Assembly (NCBI GenBank): GCA_041396245.1
Contig: JAWKYW010000003.1
Span: 62,001-126,000, forward strand
Origin: Desulfobacillus sp041396245
Lineage (GTDB): Bacteria > Pseudomonadota > Gammaproteobacteria > Burkholderiales > Rhodocyclaceae
Length of the DNA stretch: 64,000 bases
Direction of reading: 5' to 3'
The position numbers and the translations under genes were made by a program. Shown one piece after another: positions 7,312 through 16,115 of the stretch (positions are counted from its first letter, which is position 1; each line of letters starts with the position of its first letter). The notes under the pieces are model-generated. The model was not told the DNA's origin and did not search any database. It saw only the letters and a list, made by a program, of their open reading frames with translations.

Positions 7312-8079
7312 CTATGCCAGTTCGCGCCAACCGAACCCGAAGTTTTGGTCCGCAACCTCCACCCATCGTTCGGCACAGCCCACTACCCTAGCCAGCGCCC
7401 TCCGCGCCAGGTCGGGAGTGTTGTTCTGCTGGCTCAGGTGTGCAGCGATGAGATGCTGCAACTTACCGGTATCCAGCGTCGCCAACAACGCAGCAGCAGC
7501 GGCATTGTCGAGATGGCCGAACCCCCCGGCAATGCGCCGCTTCAGTTGCGGTGGGTAATTCCCCTGCTGGAGCATTTCCCGGTCATGGTTGCACTCCAGC
7601 ACAAGCGCATCGCAACCAGACAGCATCCTTTCCACATGCGCCGTCGTACTGCCCAGGTCGGTTGCCACACCGAGGCGACACTGGCCATCCGAGAATACGA
7701 ACTGAACCGGTTCGCGCGCATCGTGCGGCACAGGAAAGGGATGGATTTCAAGATTGCCTATCCGGAAAGGCCGGTGGCTGTCGATGAGTTCCGCACCGGG
7801 GAGTGCACCTTGCCCCTGCGAACTGGCGACCAAGGTGCCGTGCGTCATCCAGACCGCCAGTCGATGTCGACTCGCCATCTTGAAGACGCCGGCGACATGA
7901 TCGCTGTGCTCGTGGGTGACGAGGATGCCGGACAGGTCCTTCGGTGCCAGGCCGAGCCGGCCCAGCCTCGACAGTGTCTCGCGCGGACCGAACCCGCAAT
8001 CGAGAAGCAGGCGGGTTGCCCCGGCCTCGACGACCAACGCATTGCCGCGGCTGCCGCTTCCCAGCGAAGCAAAGCGCAT
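7312..8079 (-). CDS. MBL-fold metallohydrolase (YycJ/WalJ-like)
   Basis: The 255-residue protein has a complete metallo-beta-lactamase core. THEHSDH, the HxHxDH zinc motif, is at about residues 55-61, preceded by the N-terminal FASLGSGSRGNALVVEAG typical of the YycJ group, with further ligands at PHDA (about 119), ATD and AHLS. YycJ-like proteins are thought to be 5'-3' exonuclease-type hydrolases; the substrate here is not known. Its ATG overlaps the bamC stop codon (TAATG), so the two are translationally coupled at the end of the dapA-bamC unit. Confidence 0.9.
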   Translation of the reverse strand: MRFASLGSGSRGNALVVEAGATRLLLDCGFGPRETLSRLGRLGLAPKDLSGILVTHEHSDHVAGVFKMASRHRLAVWMTHGTLVASSQGQGALPGAELIDSHRPFRIGNLEIHPFPVPHDAREPVQFVFSDGQCRLGVATDLGSTTAHVERMLSGCDALVLECNHDREMLQQGNYPPQLKRRIAGGFGHLDNAAAAALLATLDTGKLQHLIAAHLSQQNNTPDLARRALARVVGCAERWVEVADQNFGFGWRELA

Positions 8080-9209
8080 TACTTCAACTGGTCGTAGAGG
8101 AGCCCGAGAATCTTTCTGGCAGTATCGGAGTTATCCACGCCGCCTTCGCGAGTCAGGATTTGCACCGAGCTCTCGCTGCCCTCGCCCTTGACGAAGATGC
8201 GATATTGCTGGTTGGCCGCCGGTTTGCTGCTGTTCCAGAATTTCAGCTTGCTGAGGAACCCGCCATCCGACTTCTTGTCTTCGCCGGCTTCCGGGTCGAT
8301 ATAGCGGACATAGTAAAGACCCTTGCTGCGGTCCCGGTCCTCCACCGCAAAGCCGACGCGGTCCAGCGCCAGTCCGACGCGGCGCCAGGACCGATCGAAG
8401 GCTTCCATGAGTTGCAGCGAACCGACACCGCCAGTGACCCGCACCAACTTGGCCCGCTCTTCCTTCTTCGATTCTGCAGCCATCAGCGTCTTGGCGCGGT
8501 TTTCTTCCGTGCCGAGGCGCACCATCAGCCGGCGCAGCATCTCGGCTTCAAGCTCGGGATCGGGTGGACGGGGTTGCCACACCGTCCGGTCCTGGCCTTC
8601 CGTGGCATACACCTCGTACATCCCGCGGTGGCTGATGTAGATTTCTGTCGTGCCCTCCTCGGCCCCCTTTTCCAGGCGGGTGCGGAACTTGTCGCGTTCA
8701 GGCGTCGAATAGATCTGGTCGAGAAACTTGCCCAGCGTGGCGCGAATCGCATCCTGGGGCAACTTGGCCCTGTTCTCGGCCCAATCCGTCTCGATGATGC
8801 CGGCATCGGGCAGTTCCAGGTTGACGACGAAACCCAGTTCCTGCCAAAACGCCTTGAGCGTCGGCCAGATCTGGTCCGGCCGGCCGGCCACCACCAGCCA
8901 GCGTTGGCTGCCGGCGCGTTCGACGCGCATCTTGTCGATCTGCGGCAGGACTTCCTGCGCCGCCGCGTCCTTCGTGCCCGTGCGCTCTGAACTGTAGGCG
9001 GAGAAGGTGGCGGTGCCCTGCGGAGAAATATCCGGAACGGTGTAACGCTCGTCGCGATTGGGCGCGGTGAGGTCGGGCGGAACTTCGAGCGGCGGCAATT
9101 TTCCGGCAGACTTGTAATCGATTTTCTTAGACTCGATCGACATGCTGGAACAACCCGCCAGCATCACGGAAATGACGAACAGTAGTTGTCTCGACCACAT
9201 GCGGATCAT
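8079..9209 (-). CDS. bamC: Outer membrane protein assembly factor BamC
   Basis: BamC is a lipoprotein of the BAM complex, which inserts beta-barrel proteins into the outer membrane. The 376-residue product has a signal with lipobox MLAGC (about Cys19), followed by the unstructured N-terminal lasso region rich in charged and Pro residues (KLPPLEVPPDLTAP). Two helix-grip domains follow, with RAGSQRWLVVAGRPDQIWPTLKAFW at the start of the first and LMEAFDRSWRRVGLALDRVGF in the second. dapA lies 24 bases upstream, the conserved dapA-bamC (nlpB) order. ATG 9209 follows AAAGGCGGGG; a second in-frame ATG at 9200 is possible. Confidence 0.92.
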   Translation of the reverse strand: MIRMWSRQLLFVISVMLAGCSSMSIESKKIDYKSAGKLPPLEVPPDLTAPNRDERYTVPDISPQGTATFSAYSSERTGTKDAAAQEVLPQIDKMRVERAGSQRWLVVAGRPDQIWPTLKAFWQELGFVVNLELPDAGIIETDWAENRAKLPQDAIRATLGKFLDQIYSTPERDKFRTRLEKGAEEGTTEIYISHRGMYEVYATEGQDRTVWQPRPPDPELEAEMLRRLMVRLGTEENRAKTLMAAESKKEERAKLVRVTGGVGSLQLMEAFDRSWRRVGLALDRVGFAVEDRDRSKGLYYVRYIDPEAGEDKKSDGGFLSKLKFWNSSKPAANQQYRIFVKGEGSESSVQILTREGGVDNSDTARKILGLLYDQLK

Positions 9210-9233
9210 GCCCCGCCTTTCAGTAAATTCGGA

Positions 9234-10112
9234 TTAAACGGCTACGCCGGCTTCACGCATGGCCTGCAGCACACGCTCGTGATACTCCGGCGACAAGGGT
9301 GTCAGCGGCAGGCGAATGCCCTCTTCCGTCAATCCCATCCGGCTGACGGCCCATTTCACCGGGATGGGATTGGCTTCGACGAAAAGATGGCGATGCAGGC
9401 CGAGCAGGCGCGCATTGATGTCGCGCGCCCTGGTCACCTCGCCGGCCAGTGCGGCCGAACACATTTCATGCATCAGGCGCGGCGCCACGTTGGCCGTCAC
9501 CGAAATCGTGCCATGGCCGCCCAGCAGAATGAATGCCAGCGCACTGGCATCGTCGCCGCTGTACAGCGCGAATCCGTTGGGCGCCCGCTTGGCGAGTTCC
9601 GCGCCGCGCTCCATATTGCCGGTGGCGTCCTTGATGCCGACGATGCCGGGCACCTGTGCCAGGCGCAGCGTTGTGTCGTTGTTCATGTCGGCCACGGTGC
9701 GCCCGGGCACGTTGTAGAGGATCATCGGCAGGTCCACCGCTTCGGCAATCGCCTTGAAATGACGGTACAGGCCTTCCTGCGTCGGCTTGTTGTAATAGGG
9801 CACGACATTGAGGGATGCGGCGGCGCCGACCTTCTTCGCGTAGGCCGTGAGTTCGATCGCTTCAGAGGTCGAATTGCCGCCCGTCCCGGCGATAACCGGA
9901 ATGCGGCCGGCAGCGTATTCGACGGCCGCACGTATCAGTTCGCAGTGCTCGCCGACGTCAACGGTGGGCGATTCTCCGGTCGTGCCGACGATGACGATGC
10001 CGTCGGTTCCCTCGGCGACGTGGAAATCCACCAGGGACTTGAGTCTGGGGTAGTCCAGACTGCCATTCGCCAGCATGGGCGTGACGATGGCGACAATCGA
10101 GCCTTGAATCAT
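9234..10112 (-). CDS. dapA: 4-hydroxy-tetrahydrodipicolinate synthase
   Basis: DapA condenses pyruvate with aspartate semialdehyde, the first committed step of lysine and diaminopimelate synthesis. The 292-residue protein contains GTTGESPT (about residues 43-50), NVVPYYNKPTQEGLY with the active-site tyrosine, LYNVPGRT, and the Schiff-base lysine in IVGIKDATGN near residue 161. The ATG at 10112 gives MIQGSIVAIVTPM, which lines up with the usual DapA N terminus. A TTG four codons earlier is possible but less likely. It is the first gene of dapA-bamC-metallohydrolase. Confidence 0.97.
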   Translation of the reverse strand: MIQGSIVAIVTPMLANGSLDYPRLKSLVDFHVAEGTDGIVIVGTTGESPTVDVGEHCELIRAAVEYAAGRIPVIAGTGGNSTSEAIELTAYAKKVGAAASLNVVPYYNKPTQEGLYRHFKAIAEAVDLPMILYNVPGRTVADMNNDTTLRLAQVPGIVGIKDATGNMERGAELAKRAPNGFALYSGDDASALAFILLGGHGTISVTANVAPRLMHEMCSAALAGEVTRARDINARLLGLHRHLFVEANPIPVKWAVSRMGLTEEGIRLPLTPLSPEYHERVLQAMREAGVAV

Positions 10113-10226
10113 GAATTCACGCAAGCAGTAAAACCTTGAATTTTACTTGATGTGCTGCAGTTCCGGAAGGAAATGAACCAGTTGCAAATATCCGACATTG
10201 CCAAATGGTTTCGGTTCCCCGACGGT

Positions 10227-11150
10227 CTACAAATCGGCCAGGGCCTTGACATGGACCGCCACACTGCGGCCCAGGGCAGACAAGGCATAACCGCCTTCCA
10301 GCATCGAGACGATGCGCCCCTGCGCCGATTCGGCGGCAACTGCCTTGAGTTGCTCCGTTACCCAGGCGTAGTCTGACTCGACCAGCCCGAGCGAGGCCAT
10401 ATCGTCTTCATAATGTGCGTCGAAGCCGGCGGATATGAAGATCGCTTGCGGGGCGAAGCGCCGCAGGGCCGGCAGCCAGGCGCGCTCCACGGCTTCGCGG
10501 AAGCCGTCGCTGCGGGTCCCGGCCGATATCGGCACGTTGACCATGTTCGCCGCCGTCGCTTCCGTCCCGCTGTAAGGATAGAAGGGATGCTGAAAGGTGC
10601 CGACCATGAGGATTCGCGGGTCGTCGGCGAAGATATCCTCGGTGCCATTGCCATGATGAACGTCGAAGTCGGCAATCGCCACCCGTTCGAGGCCGTGCTC
10701 CGCGAGCGCATGCATGGCGGCAATGGCGATGTTGTTGAAAAAACAAAAGCCCATTGCCCTGGCCCGTTCGGCGTGATGTCCGGGCGGCCGCACGCTGCAA
10801 AAGGCGTTATCGACCTCGCCGCGCATGACCAGATCCGTCGCCAGGATGCCGGCACCGGCAGAGCGCAGCGCCGCCTGCCACGTGCCGGCGCTCATCGCGG
10901 TGTCCGGATCGAGATGAACTATTCCGTTCGCCGGCGCGCTCTCGGCGATGCGCCGCACGTATTCCGGCGGATGCACCCGCGCGATCTGCTCCAGTGTCGC
11001 CAGGGGCGCGTCGTAATAGGACAGGTACAGATCGAGTCCGGCGGCAATCAACCGGTCGCTGATGGCGGACAGGCGCTCCGGACATTCCGGATGATGGGCG
11101 CCCATGTCGTGGAGCCAGCAGTCGCGATGGGTGATGAAGGCGGTGGCCAT
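10227..11150 (-). CDS. Histone deacetylase family (zinc-dependent deacetylase) protein
   Basis: This is a class II-type member of the bacterial deacetylase/acetylpolyamine amidohydrolase superfamily, 307 residues. The catalytic core is intact: RPPGHHAERARAMGFCFFNNIA with the His-His pair (about 134-135), zinc ligands in ADFDVHHGNGTEDIF (about 170-184), and FISAGFDAHYEDD supplying the third zinc-binding Asp. ML-EGGYA near the C terminus is the final family motif. The natural substrate (acetylated protein, polyamine or small molecule) cannot be told from sequence. I chose the ATG at 11150 (MATAFITHRDCWLHDMG). It is divergent from moxR. Confidence 0.92.
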   Translation of the reverse strand: MATAFITHRDCWLHDMGAHHPECPERLSAISDRLIAAGLDLYLSYYDAPLATLEQIARVHPPEYVRRIAESAPANGIVHLDPDTAMSAGTWQAALRSAGAGILATDLVMRGEVDNAFCSVRPPGHHAERARAMGFCFFNNIAIAAMHALAEHGLERVAIADFDVHHGNGTEDIFADDPRILMVGTFQHPFYPYSGTEATAANMVNVPISAGTRSDGFREAVERAWLPALRRFAPQAIFISAGFDAHYEDDMASLGLVESDYAWVTEQLKAVAAESAQGRIVSMLEGGYALSALGRSVAVHVKALADL

Positions 11151-11278
11151 TTGAAACCCCGATCCTCGTCGGGTCTTTTCTGGATGGAATTGCAATAGAA
11201 TGTATTTACCGCCGCCATTATCCACCGATTGCAGCGTTCGCCTCAAGTCAAGCCTTCCCCTTCCCTAACCGATTCCCC

Positions 11279-12199
11279 ATGCCGACTTCACCGATCGACG
11301 AAGCCATTCACCATGCCGGCCGCATCGTGCTGGGCAAGGAGCGCCAGATCCGGCTCGCCCTGGTCTGCCTGCTCGCGCGCGGACACCTGCTCATCGAGGA
11401 TCTGCCGGGCGTGGGCAAGACCATCCTGGCCCATGTGCTGGCCAAGCTGCTAGGGCTGAACTTCCATCGTATCCAGTGCACCGCCGACATGCTGCCGGCC
11501 GACATCATCGGCGTGTCGATTTACGACCGCAATTCCGGCGGCTTCCAGTTCCATCCCGGCCCGATCTTCGCCCAGATGATCCTGGTCGACGAGATCAATC
11601 GCGCCACGCCGAAGTCCCAAAGCGCGCTCCTCGAAGCGATGGAGGAACACCAGGTCACCTGCGAGGGTGAAACGCGTCCCCTGCCCGACCCCTTTTTCGT
11701 GATCGCCACCCAGAATCCCTATCACCAGATCGGCACCTTCCCCTTGCCGGAATCGCAGCTCGACCGTTTCCTGATGCGCATCGAAATGGGCTACCCGGAC
11801 CAGGCGGCGGAACGCGAGCTCCTGGCGGGCGCCGACCGGCGCGACATGGTTGCTTCCCTGTCCTCCTGCATGGAGCCGGGCGAACTGATCGAGCTCCAGC
11901 GGGCGGTTCGGGACGTGCATGTCTCCGCGGCGCTCGTCGCCTACGCGCAGGCCCTTGCCGAACATACCCGCCGCTCTCCGGAATACGAGACGGGATTGAG
12001 CCCGCGCGCCGCCCTTGCACTGCTGCGCGCCGCACGGGCCTGGGCCCTGATCGATCACCGCGACCTGGTTCTGCCGGAAGACATCCAGGCAGTGCTGCCG
12101 GCCGTGGCGGGGCATCGCCTGCATCCGGCCGGCGGCGCCCCGGCCGCCTCTTCGGCGGATATCGCAGCGGCACTCATCGGGGCCGTTCCCATCCCATAG
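11279..12199 (+). CDS. MoxR-family AAA+ ATPase
   Basis: The 306-residue ATPase has Walker A EDLPGVGKT (about residues 40-48), Walker B MILVDEINRATPKSQSALLEAMEE (about 99-121) and sensor-1 FVIATQNP near 142, followed by the small helical lid domain. MoxR ATPases act as chaperones in maturing protein complexes and are typically encoded beside DUF58 and transglutaminase or VWA genes, as here. It is the first gene of a four-gene plus-strand unit ending in mltB; the DUF58 gene begins a few bases after its stop. Confidence 0.95.
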   Translation: MPTSPIDEAIHHAGRIVLGKERQIRLALVCLLARGHLLIEDLPGVGKTILAHVLAKLLGLNFHRIQCTADMLPADIIGVSIYDRNSGGFQFHPGPIFAQMILVDEINRATPKSQSALLEAMEEHQVTCEGETRPLPDPFFVIATQNPYHQIGTFPLPESQLDRFLMRIEMGYPDQAAERELLAGADRRDMVASLSSCMEPGELIELQRAVRDVHVSAALVAYAQALAEHTRRSPEYETGLSPRAALALLRAARAWALIDHRDLVLPEDIQAVLPAVAGHRLHPAGGAPAASSADIAAALIGAVPIP

Positions 12200-12209
12200 G
12201 GTGCACTTC

Positions 12210-13157
12210 ATGCAAGCCGTCGCATCGTTCAGGCGCTGGCTGTTCCGTCTCTACGGCCCGGAGCCCGCGCCGATCGTCCTGACCCAGCGCCGCGTCTATG
12301 TCCTGCCGACAGCGGCCGGTATGGCCTATGCCGCAGCGCTCGGCCTCATGCTGATCGGCGCCATCAATTACACGCTGAGCCTCGGTTACGCCCTCATCTT
12401 TCTGCTCGGGGGCCTCGGGCTGGTGACACTGCTGCATGGCTTCCGCAACCTCGTGCAGATCGAGGTTTCCCCGGGCCGGGTCGAACCGGTCTTCGCCGGG
12501 GAAATGGCGCATTTCAGCCTGCAAATGCGCAACCGGCGCGGACTGGCACGCTACGCGATAAGCGTCCGTCTCGACGGGGGACAGCCAATCCTGACCGATC
12601 TGGCGGCGGAGGCCACCACCGTCATCGGCTTGCCGATGCCGGCCCGCCGCCGCGGCTGGCTCCGTCCCGGTCGCGTCACCCTGGAAACGCGCTATCCCCT
12701 CTGCCTCGTCCGCGCCTGGAGTTATGTCGAGCCGGACATGCGCTGCCTCGTCTACCCCCGGCCCGATCCTTCCGCGCCGCCGCTTCCGCTGTCGGCATCG
12801 AGCGAAACCGGCGGCGCGCGTGCCGGCATGGGCAGCGAGGATTTCTCCGGCCTGCGCACTCACCAGCCGGCCGACTCGCCGCGTCATGTCGCCTGGAAGG
12901 CGGTTGCGCGCGGACAGCCCCTGCTGACCAAGCAATTCGCCGGCGCCAGCGCCGGACAGGTCTGGCTCGACTGGAACCGATTGCCGCCGGATCTCGGCGT
13001 GGAAGCGCGCCTGGCGCGCCTGGCGCGCTGGTTGATCGACGCCAACACCCAGGGTCTCGCCTACGGCCTGCGCCTGCCCGGCCGGGAAATTCCTCCGGGC
13101 CAGGGCGCGCGACAATTGCAGGATTGCCTCGAGGCGCTGGCCCTGTATGGCGACTAG
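12210..13157 (+). CDS. DUF58 domain membrane-associated protein
   Basis: The 315-residue protein has two N-terminal transmembrane segments (about residues 30-75: VYVLPTAAGMAYAAALGLMLIGAINY and LGYALIFLLGGLGLVTLL). A periplasmic or cytoplasmic beta-rich part follows, then the DUF58 signature GSEDFSGLRTHQPADSPRHVAWKAVAR at about residues 210-235 and the C-terminal VWA-like segment. DUF58 proteins work with MoxR ATPases. The ATG at 12210 is spaced properly from AGGG overlapping the moxR stop; a GTG three codons earlier is an alternative. The last 11 bases overlap the next gene, which suggests coupled translation. Confidence 0.93.
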   Translation: MQAVASFRRWLFRLYGPEPAPIVLTQRRVYVLPTAAGMAYAAALGLMLIGAINYTLSLGYALIFLLGGLGLVTLLHGFRNLVQIEVSPGRVEPVFAGEMAHFSLQMRNRRGLARYAISVRLDGGQPILTDLAAEATTVIGLPMPARRRGWLRPGRVTLETRYPLCLVRAWSYVEPDMRCLVYPRPDPSAPPLPLSASSETGGARAGMGSEDFSGLRTHQPADSPRHVAWKAVARGQPLLTKQFAGASAGQVWLDWNRLPPDLGVEARLARLARWLIDANTQGLAYGLRLPGREIPPGQGARQLQDCLEALALYGD

Positions 13158-15108
13158 GCACGAAAGCCCGAGACTTACCCGCAACCAGGAACTCTGGCTG
13201 TTCGCCTGCGCCATCCTGACCCTGGTGCCGGATGTCGAACATGCACCCGTCTGGCTGACGGCGGCGGCCGCCGTGGCCCTCGCCTGGCGGGCGGCGATCT
13301 GGTGGCGGGGCGCCGCGCTGCCGCCGCGCTGGCTGCTGAGCTTTCTTGTCGCCGCCGGCTCGGCCGGGGTGTTCCTCACCTATCGCCAGTTCTTCGGCAA
13401 GGATCCGGGCATTGCCCTGCTCATCCTCTTTCTTGTCCTCAAGTTGCTCGAGATGGGGCGGGTGCGCGACGGCCTGGCCGTCGTCTTCCTGTGCTACTTC
13501 CTGCTTCTTACCCATTTCCTCAATGCACAGGGGCTCGATGTCGCCGGCTTCACCCTGGCCGCACTCGTCGCCATCACCGCGGCATTGGCCAGTCTGGCGC
13601 ACGCGGAGCGGCCCGCTGCGGCGCAACTGCGTCTTGCCGGCCTGATGCTGGCCCAGGCCACGCCATTCATGCTGGTCCTGTTCCTGCTCTTTCCGCGCGT
13701 ACAGGGCCCGCTGTGGGGCATGCCCGCCGATGCCTACAGCGGCATGAGCGGCCTCTCCGACAGCATGTCGCCGGGTTCCATCAGCAGTCTCAGCCTGTCC
13801 GGCGAAATCGCCTTCCGCGCCCGTTTCGAAGGTGATCTGCCGCCGCAGCGCGCACTGTACTGGCGCGGTCCGGTACTGAGCGTCTATGACGGCCGCACCT
13901 GGCGTCCCGGCGCCCGGCAAGTGAAAGTCAGTCTCCCCGATGCGGCGCCAGGCGAGGCTTTCCGCTATGCGGTCACGCTCGAACCGCACAACAAGCACTG
14001 GCTGTTCGTCCTGGAGATGCCCGGCTCGCTGCCGCCCGGTGCGGTAATCTCCCACGAATACCAGGTGCTTGCGAAGAGGCCGGTGCGCAACCGCATCCGC
14101 TACGCGCTGACCTCCTATCCCGGTTACGTGCCGGGCATCGACGAACCCGCCGCCGGCGTCGGCCACTACCTCAGACTGCCCGGCAACAATCCCCGCACCC
14201 GGGCACTGGCCGAGCAATGGCGGCGCGAATCCGGCGGAGGCGAAGCCGTGGTGCGCCGCATGCTCGACCATATCCGCACGGAGGCGTTCTTTTATACGTT
14301 GACCCCGCCCCTGCTCGGCGAGAACAGCATCGATCAGTTCCTCTTCGAGACCCGGCGCGGCTTCTGCGAGCACTTCGCGTCGGCCTTCGTTTTCGCCATG
14401 CGTGCCGCCGGCGTGCCGTCGCGCATCGTCACGGGCTATCAAGGCGGCGAACGCAATCCGGTGGACGGCTACCTCATCGTGCGCCAGTCCGATGCCCATG
14501 CCTGGGCGGAAGTCTGGCTGGAGGGCCGGGGTTGGGTCCGCGTCGACCCGACGGCGGCTGTCGCGCCCAGCCGCATCGAAGCCGGACTCGCTGCCGCGGT
14601 GCCGGCGGGCGAACCCCTGCCGTTCATCGTTCGGTCAGACCTTTCGTGGCTGCGCCAGATCCGCTTCAACTGGGAGGCGCTGAACAACACCTGGAACCAG
14701 TGGGTGCTGGGCTATGATCCGCAGCGACAGCGAGAGGTCCTGTCGCGACTCGGCATGCGCGAGCCGGACTGGCGGACCATGACGGCAGCCATGGCCGCGG
14801 CGTGCGGTGTCCTTCTGCTCGGCCTCACGGCCTGGGCGCTGCGCAAGCGGGTCCGGCTCGACCCGACCCTGCGGGCCTGGAACCGGCTCAGCCGCAGGCT
14901 GGCCCGCTACGGCCTGGCGCGCTTGCCCTGGGAAGGGCCGGCGGATTACGCCCGACGCGTGGCACTGGCCCGCCCCGACCTGTCTCAGCCCGTGGCCGCG
15001 ATCGCCGCGCTCTACATCGACCTGCGCTATGGCAGACTGAGCGGCAGCGACGCCCGCCGGAAGCTGCGGGGTTTGATTGCCAACCTTGATGTAACCTCCC
15101 CGAGATGA
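13147..15108 (+). CDS. TgpA-type transglutaminase-like membrane protein (DUF3488)
   Basis: The 653-residue membrane protein has five or six N-terminal transmembrane segments (about residues 15-190). A large periplasmic transglutaminase-like domain follows, with the catalytic Cys in TRRGFCEHFASAFVFAMRAAGVPSR (about residues 402-425), His in SDAHAWAEVWL and Asp in VRVDPT. One further transmembrane helix lies near residue 550 and a cytoplasmic tail follows. This architecture matches Pseudomonas TgpA, an essential periplasmic transglutaminase. The gene overlaps the DUF58 gene by 11 bases and mltB by 4 (ATGA), so the cluster is probably co-translated. The substrate is unknown. Confidence 0.93.
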   Translation: MATRHESPRLTRNQELWLFACAILTLVPDVEHAPVWLTAAAAVALAWRAAIWWRGAALPPRWLLSFLVAAGSAGVFLTYRQFFGKDPGIALLILFLVLKLLEMGRVRDGLAVVFLCYFLLLTHFLNAQGLDVAGFTLAALVAITAALASLAHAERPAAAQLRLAGLMLAQATPFMLVLFLLFPRVQGPLWGMPADAYSGMSGLSDSMSPGSISSLSLSGEIAFRARFEGDLPPQRALYWRGPVLSVYDGRTWRPGARQVKVSLPDAAPGEAFRYAVTLEPHNKHWLFVLEMPGSLPPGAVISHEYQVLAKRPVRNRIRYALTSYPGYVPGIDEPAAGVGHYLRLPGNNPRTRALAEQWRRESGGGEAVVRRMLDHIRTEAFFYTLTPPLLGENSIDQFLFETRRGFCEHFASAFVFAMRAAGVPSRIVTGYQGGERNPVDGYLIVRQSDAHAWAEVWLEGRGWVRVDPTAAVAPSRIEAGLAAAVPAGEPLPFIVRSDLSWLRQIRFNWEALNNTWNQWVLGYDPQRQREVLSRLGMREPDWRTMTAAMAAACGVLLLGLTAWALRKRVRLDPTLRAWNRLSRRLARYGLARLPWEGPADYARRVALARPDLSQPVAAIAALYIDLRYGRLSGSDARRKLRGLIANLDVTSPR

Positions 15109-16112
15109 ACCGTATCCTGTCGCCAGCCGTCCTCAGCTTTCTTGCCCTGGCGATGCCCGCCGACGGCAGGGCCGGCGGCTTCGCCCAGCGTGAGGACGTC
15201 CGGGAGTTCATCGGTGAAATGCACGAAAAGCATGGTTTCGATCGCGCCCGGCTGGCACGACTCTTCCGCCAGGCACAACCCCAGCCGAAGGCAATCAAGG
15301 CCATCATGCCGCCGCCGGATCCTTCGGCACGCTCCTGGCTGGCCTATCGTGCGCGTTTCCTCGACGCTTCCCGGATCGAGGGCGGCTTGCGCTTCTGGGA
15401 GGCAAACCTGCGGGTACTCGAAGCCGCCCGGCATCGCTATGGCGTGCCGGAGGAAATCATTGTCGCCATCATCGGCATCGAGACGATCTACGGGCGCAAC
15501 GTCGGCCGGTTTCCGTCATTCGCCACGCTGGCCACGCTGGCCTTCGACTATCCGCCCCGCGCCGAGCTTTTCCGCAGAGAACTGGAGGCCTTGCTGCTGC
15601 TGGCGCGCGAGACGCGTCGCAGCCCCCTCGATTACGCGGGCTCGTATGCGGGCGCGCTCGGCATCCCGCAGTTCCTGCCCAGCAGCATACGCAACTGGGG
15701 AGTGGATTTCGATGGCGACGGTCATGCGGACCTGGCGGCAAGCAGCGACGACGCCATCGGCAGCGTCGCCAATTTCCTCGCCAGCCATGGCTGGGAAGCG
15801 GGCGGTCCGATCGCCGCGCCCGCCAGCGTGTCGGGTGATCGGTTCGCCGAACTCATCGCTGAAGGCATCCTGCCCCGACGGCTTCCTGCCGAAATGGCGG
15901 ACTACGGGATCAGTGCCGCGGTCGACGCGCCGCAACGGCCTTGCGCCCTGATCGATCTCGTCTCGCCTGGCGCCGCCACCGAATACTGGCTCGGCTACCG
16001 CAACTTCTACGTCATCACGCGCTACAACCGCTCCAGCTTCTACGCAATGGCGGTCTATGCGCTGTCGCGGGAATTGCTGAGAGAACGCGAAGCGCGCCTG
16101 GCAGCACGATAA
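15105..16112 (+). CDS. mltB: Membrane-bound or periplasmic lytic murein transglycosylase B
   Basis: MltB cleaves the MurNAc-GlcNAc bond of peptidoglycan, leaving 1,6-anhydroMurNAc. The 335-residue protein has a signal peptide (MNRILSPAVLSFLALAMPADGRAGG) without a clear lipobox, so it may be the soluble periplasmic type. The MltB signature VAIIGIETIYGRNVGRF carries the catalytic Glu (about residue 126), with YAGSYAGALGIPQFLPSSIRNWGVDFDGDGHADL after it. A C-terminal segment WLGYRNFYVITRYNRSSFYAMAVYALS completes the family pattern. It overlaps the transglutaminase gene by ATGA, which ties it to the MoxR cluster, and converges on rpoS with a three-base gap. Confidence 0.95.
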   Translation: MNRILSPAVLSFLALAMPADGRAGGFAQREDVREFIGEMHEKHGFDRARLARLFRQAQPQPKAIKAIMPPPDPSARSWLAYRARFLDASRIEGGLRFWEANLRVLEAARHRYGVPEEIIVAIIGIETIYGRNVGRFPSFATLATLAFDYPPRAELFRRELEALLLLARETRRSPLDYAGSYAGALGIPQFLPSSIRNWGVDFDGDGHADLAASSDDAIGSVANFLASHGWEAGGPIAAPASVSGDRFAELIAEGILPRRLPAEMADYGISAAVDAPQRPCALIDLVSPGAATEYWLGYRNFYVITRYNRSSFYAMAVYALSRELLREREARLAAR

Positions 16113-16115
16113 GGG

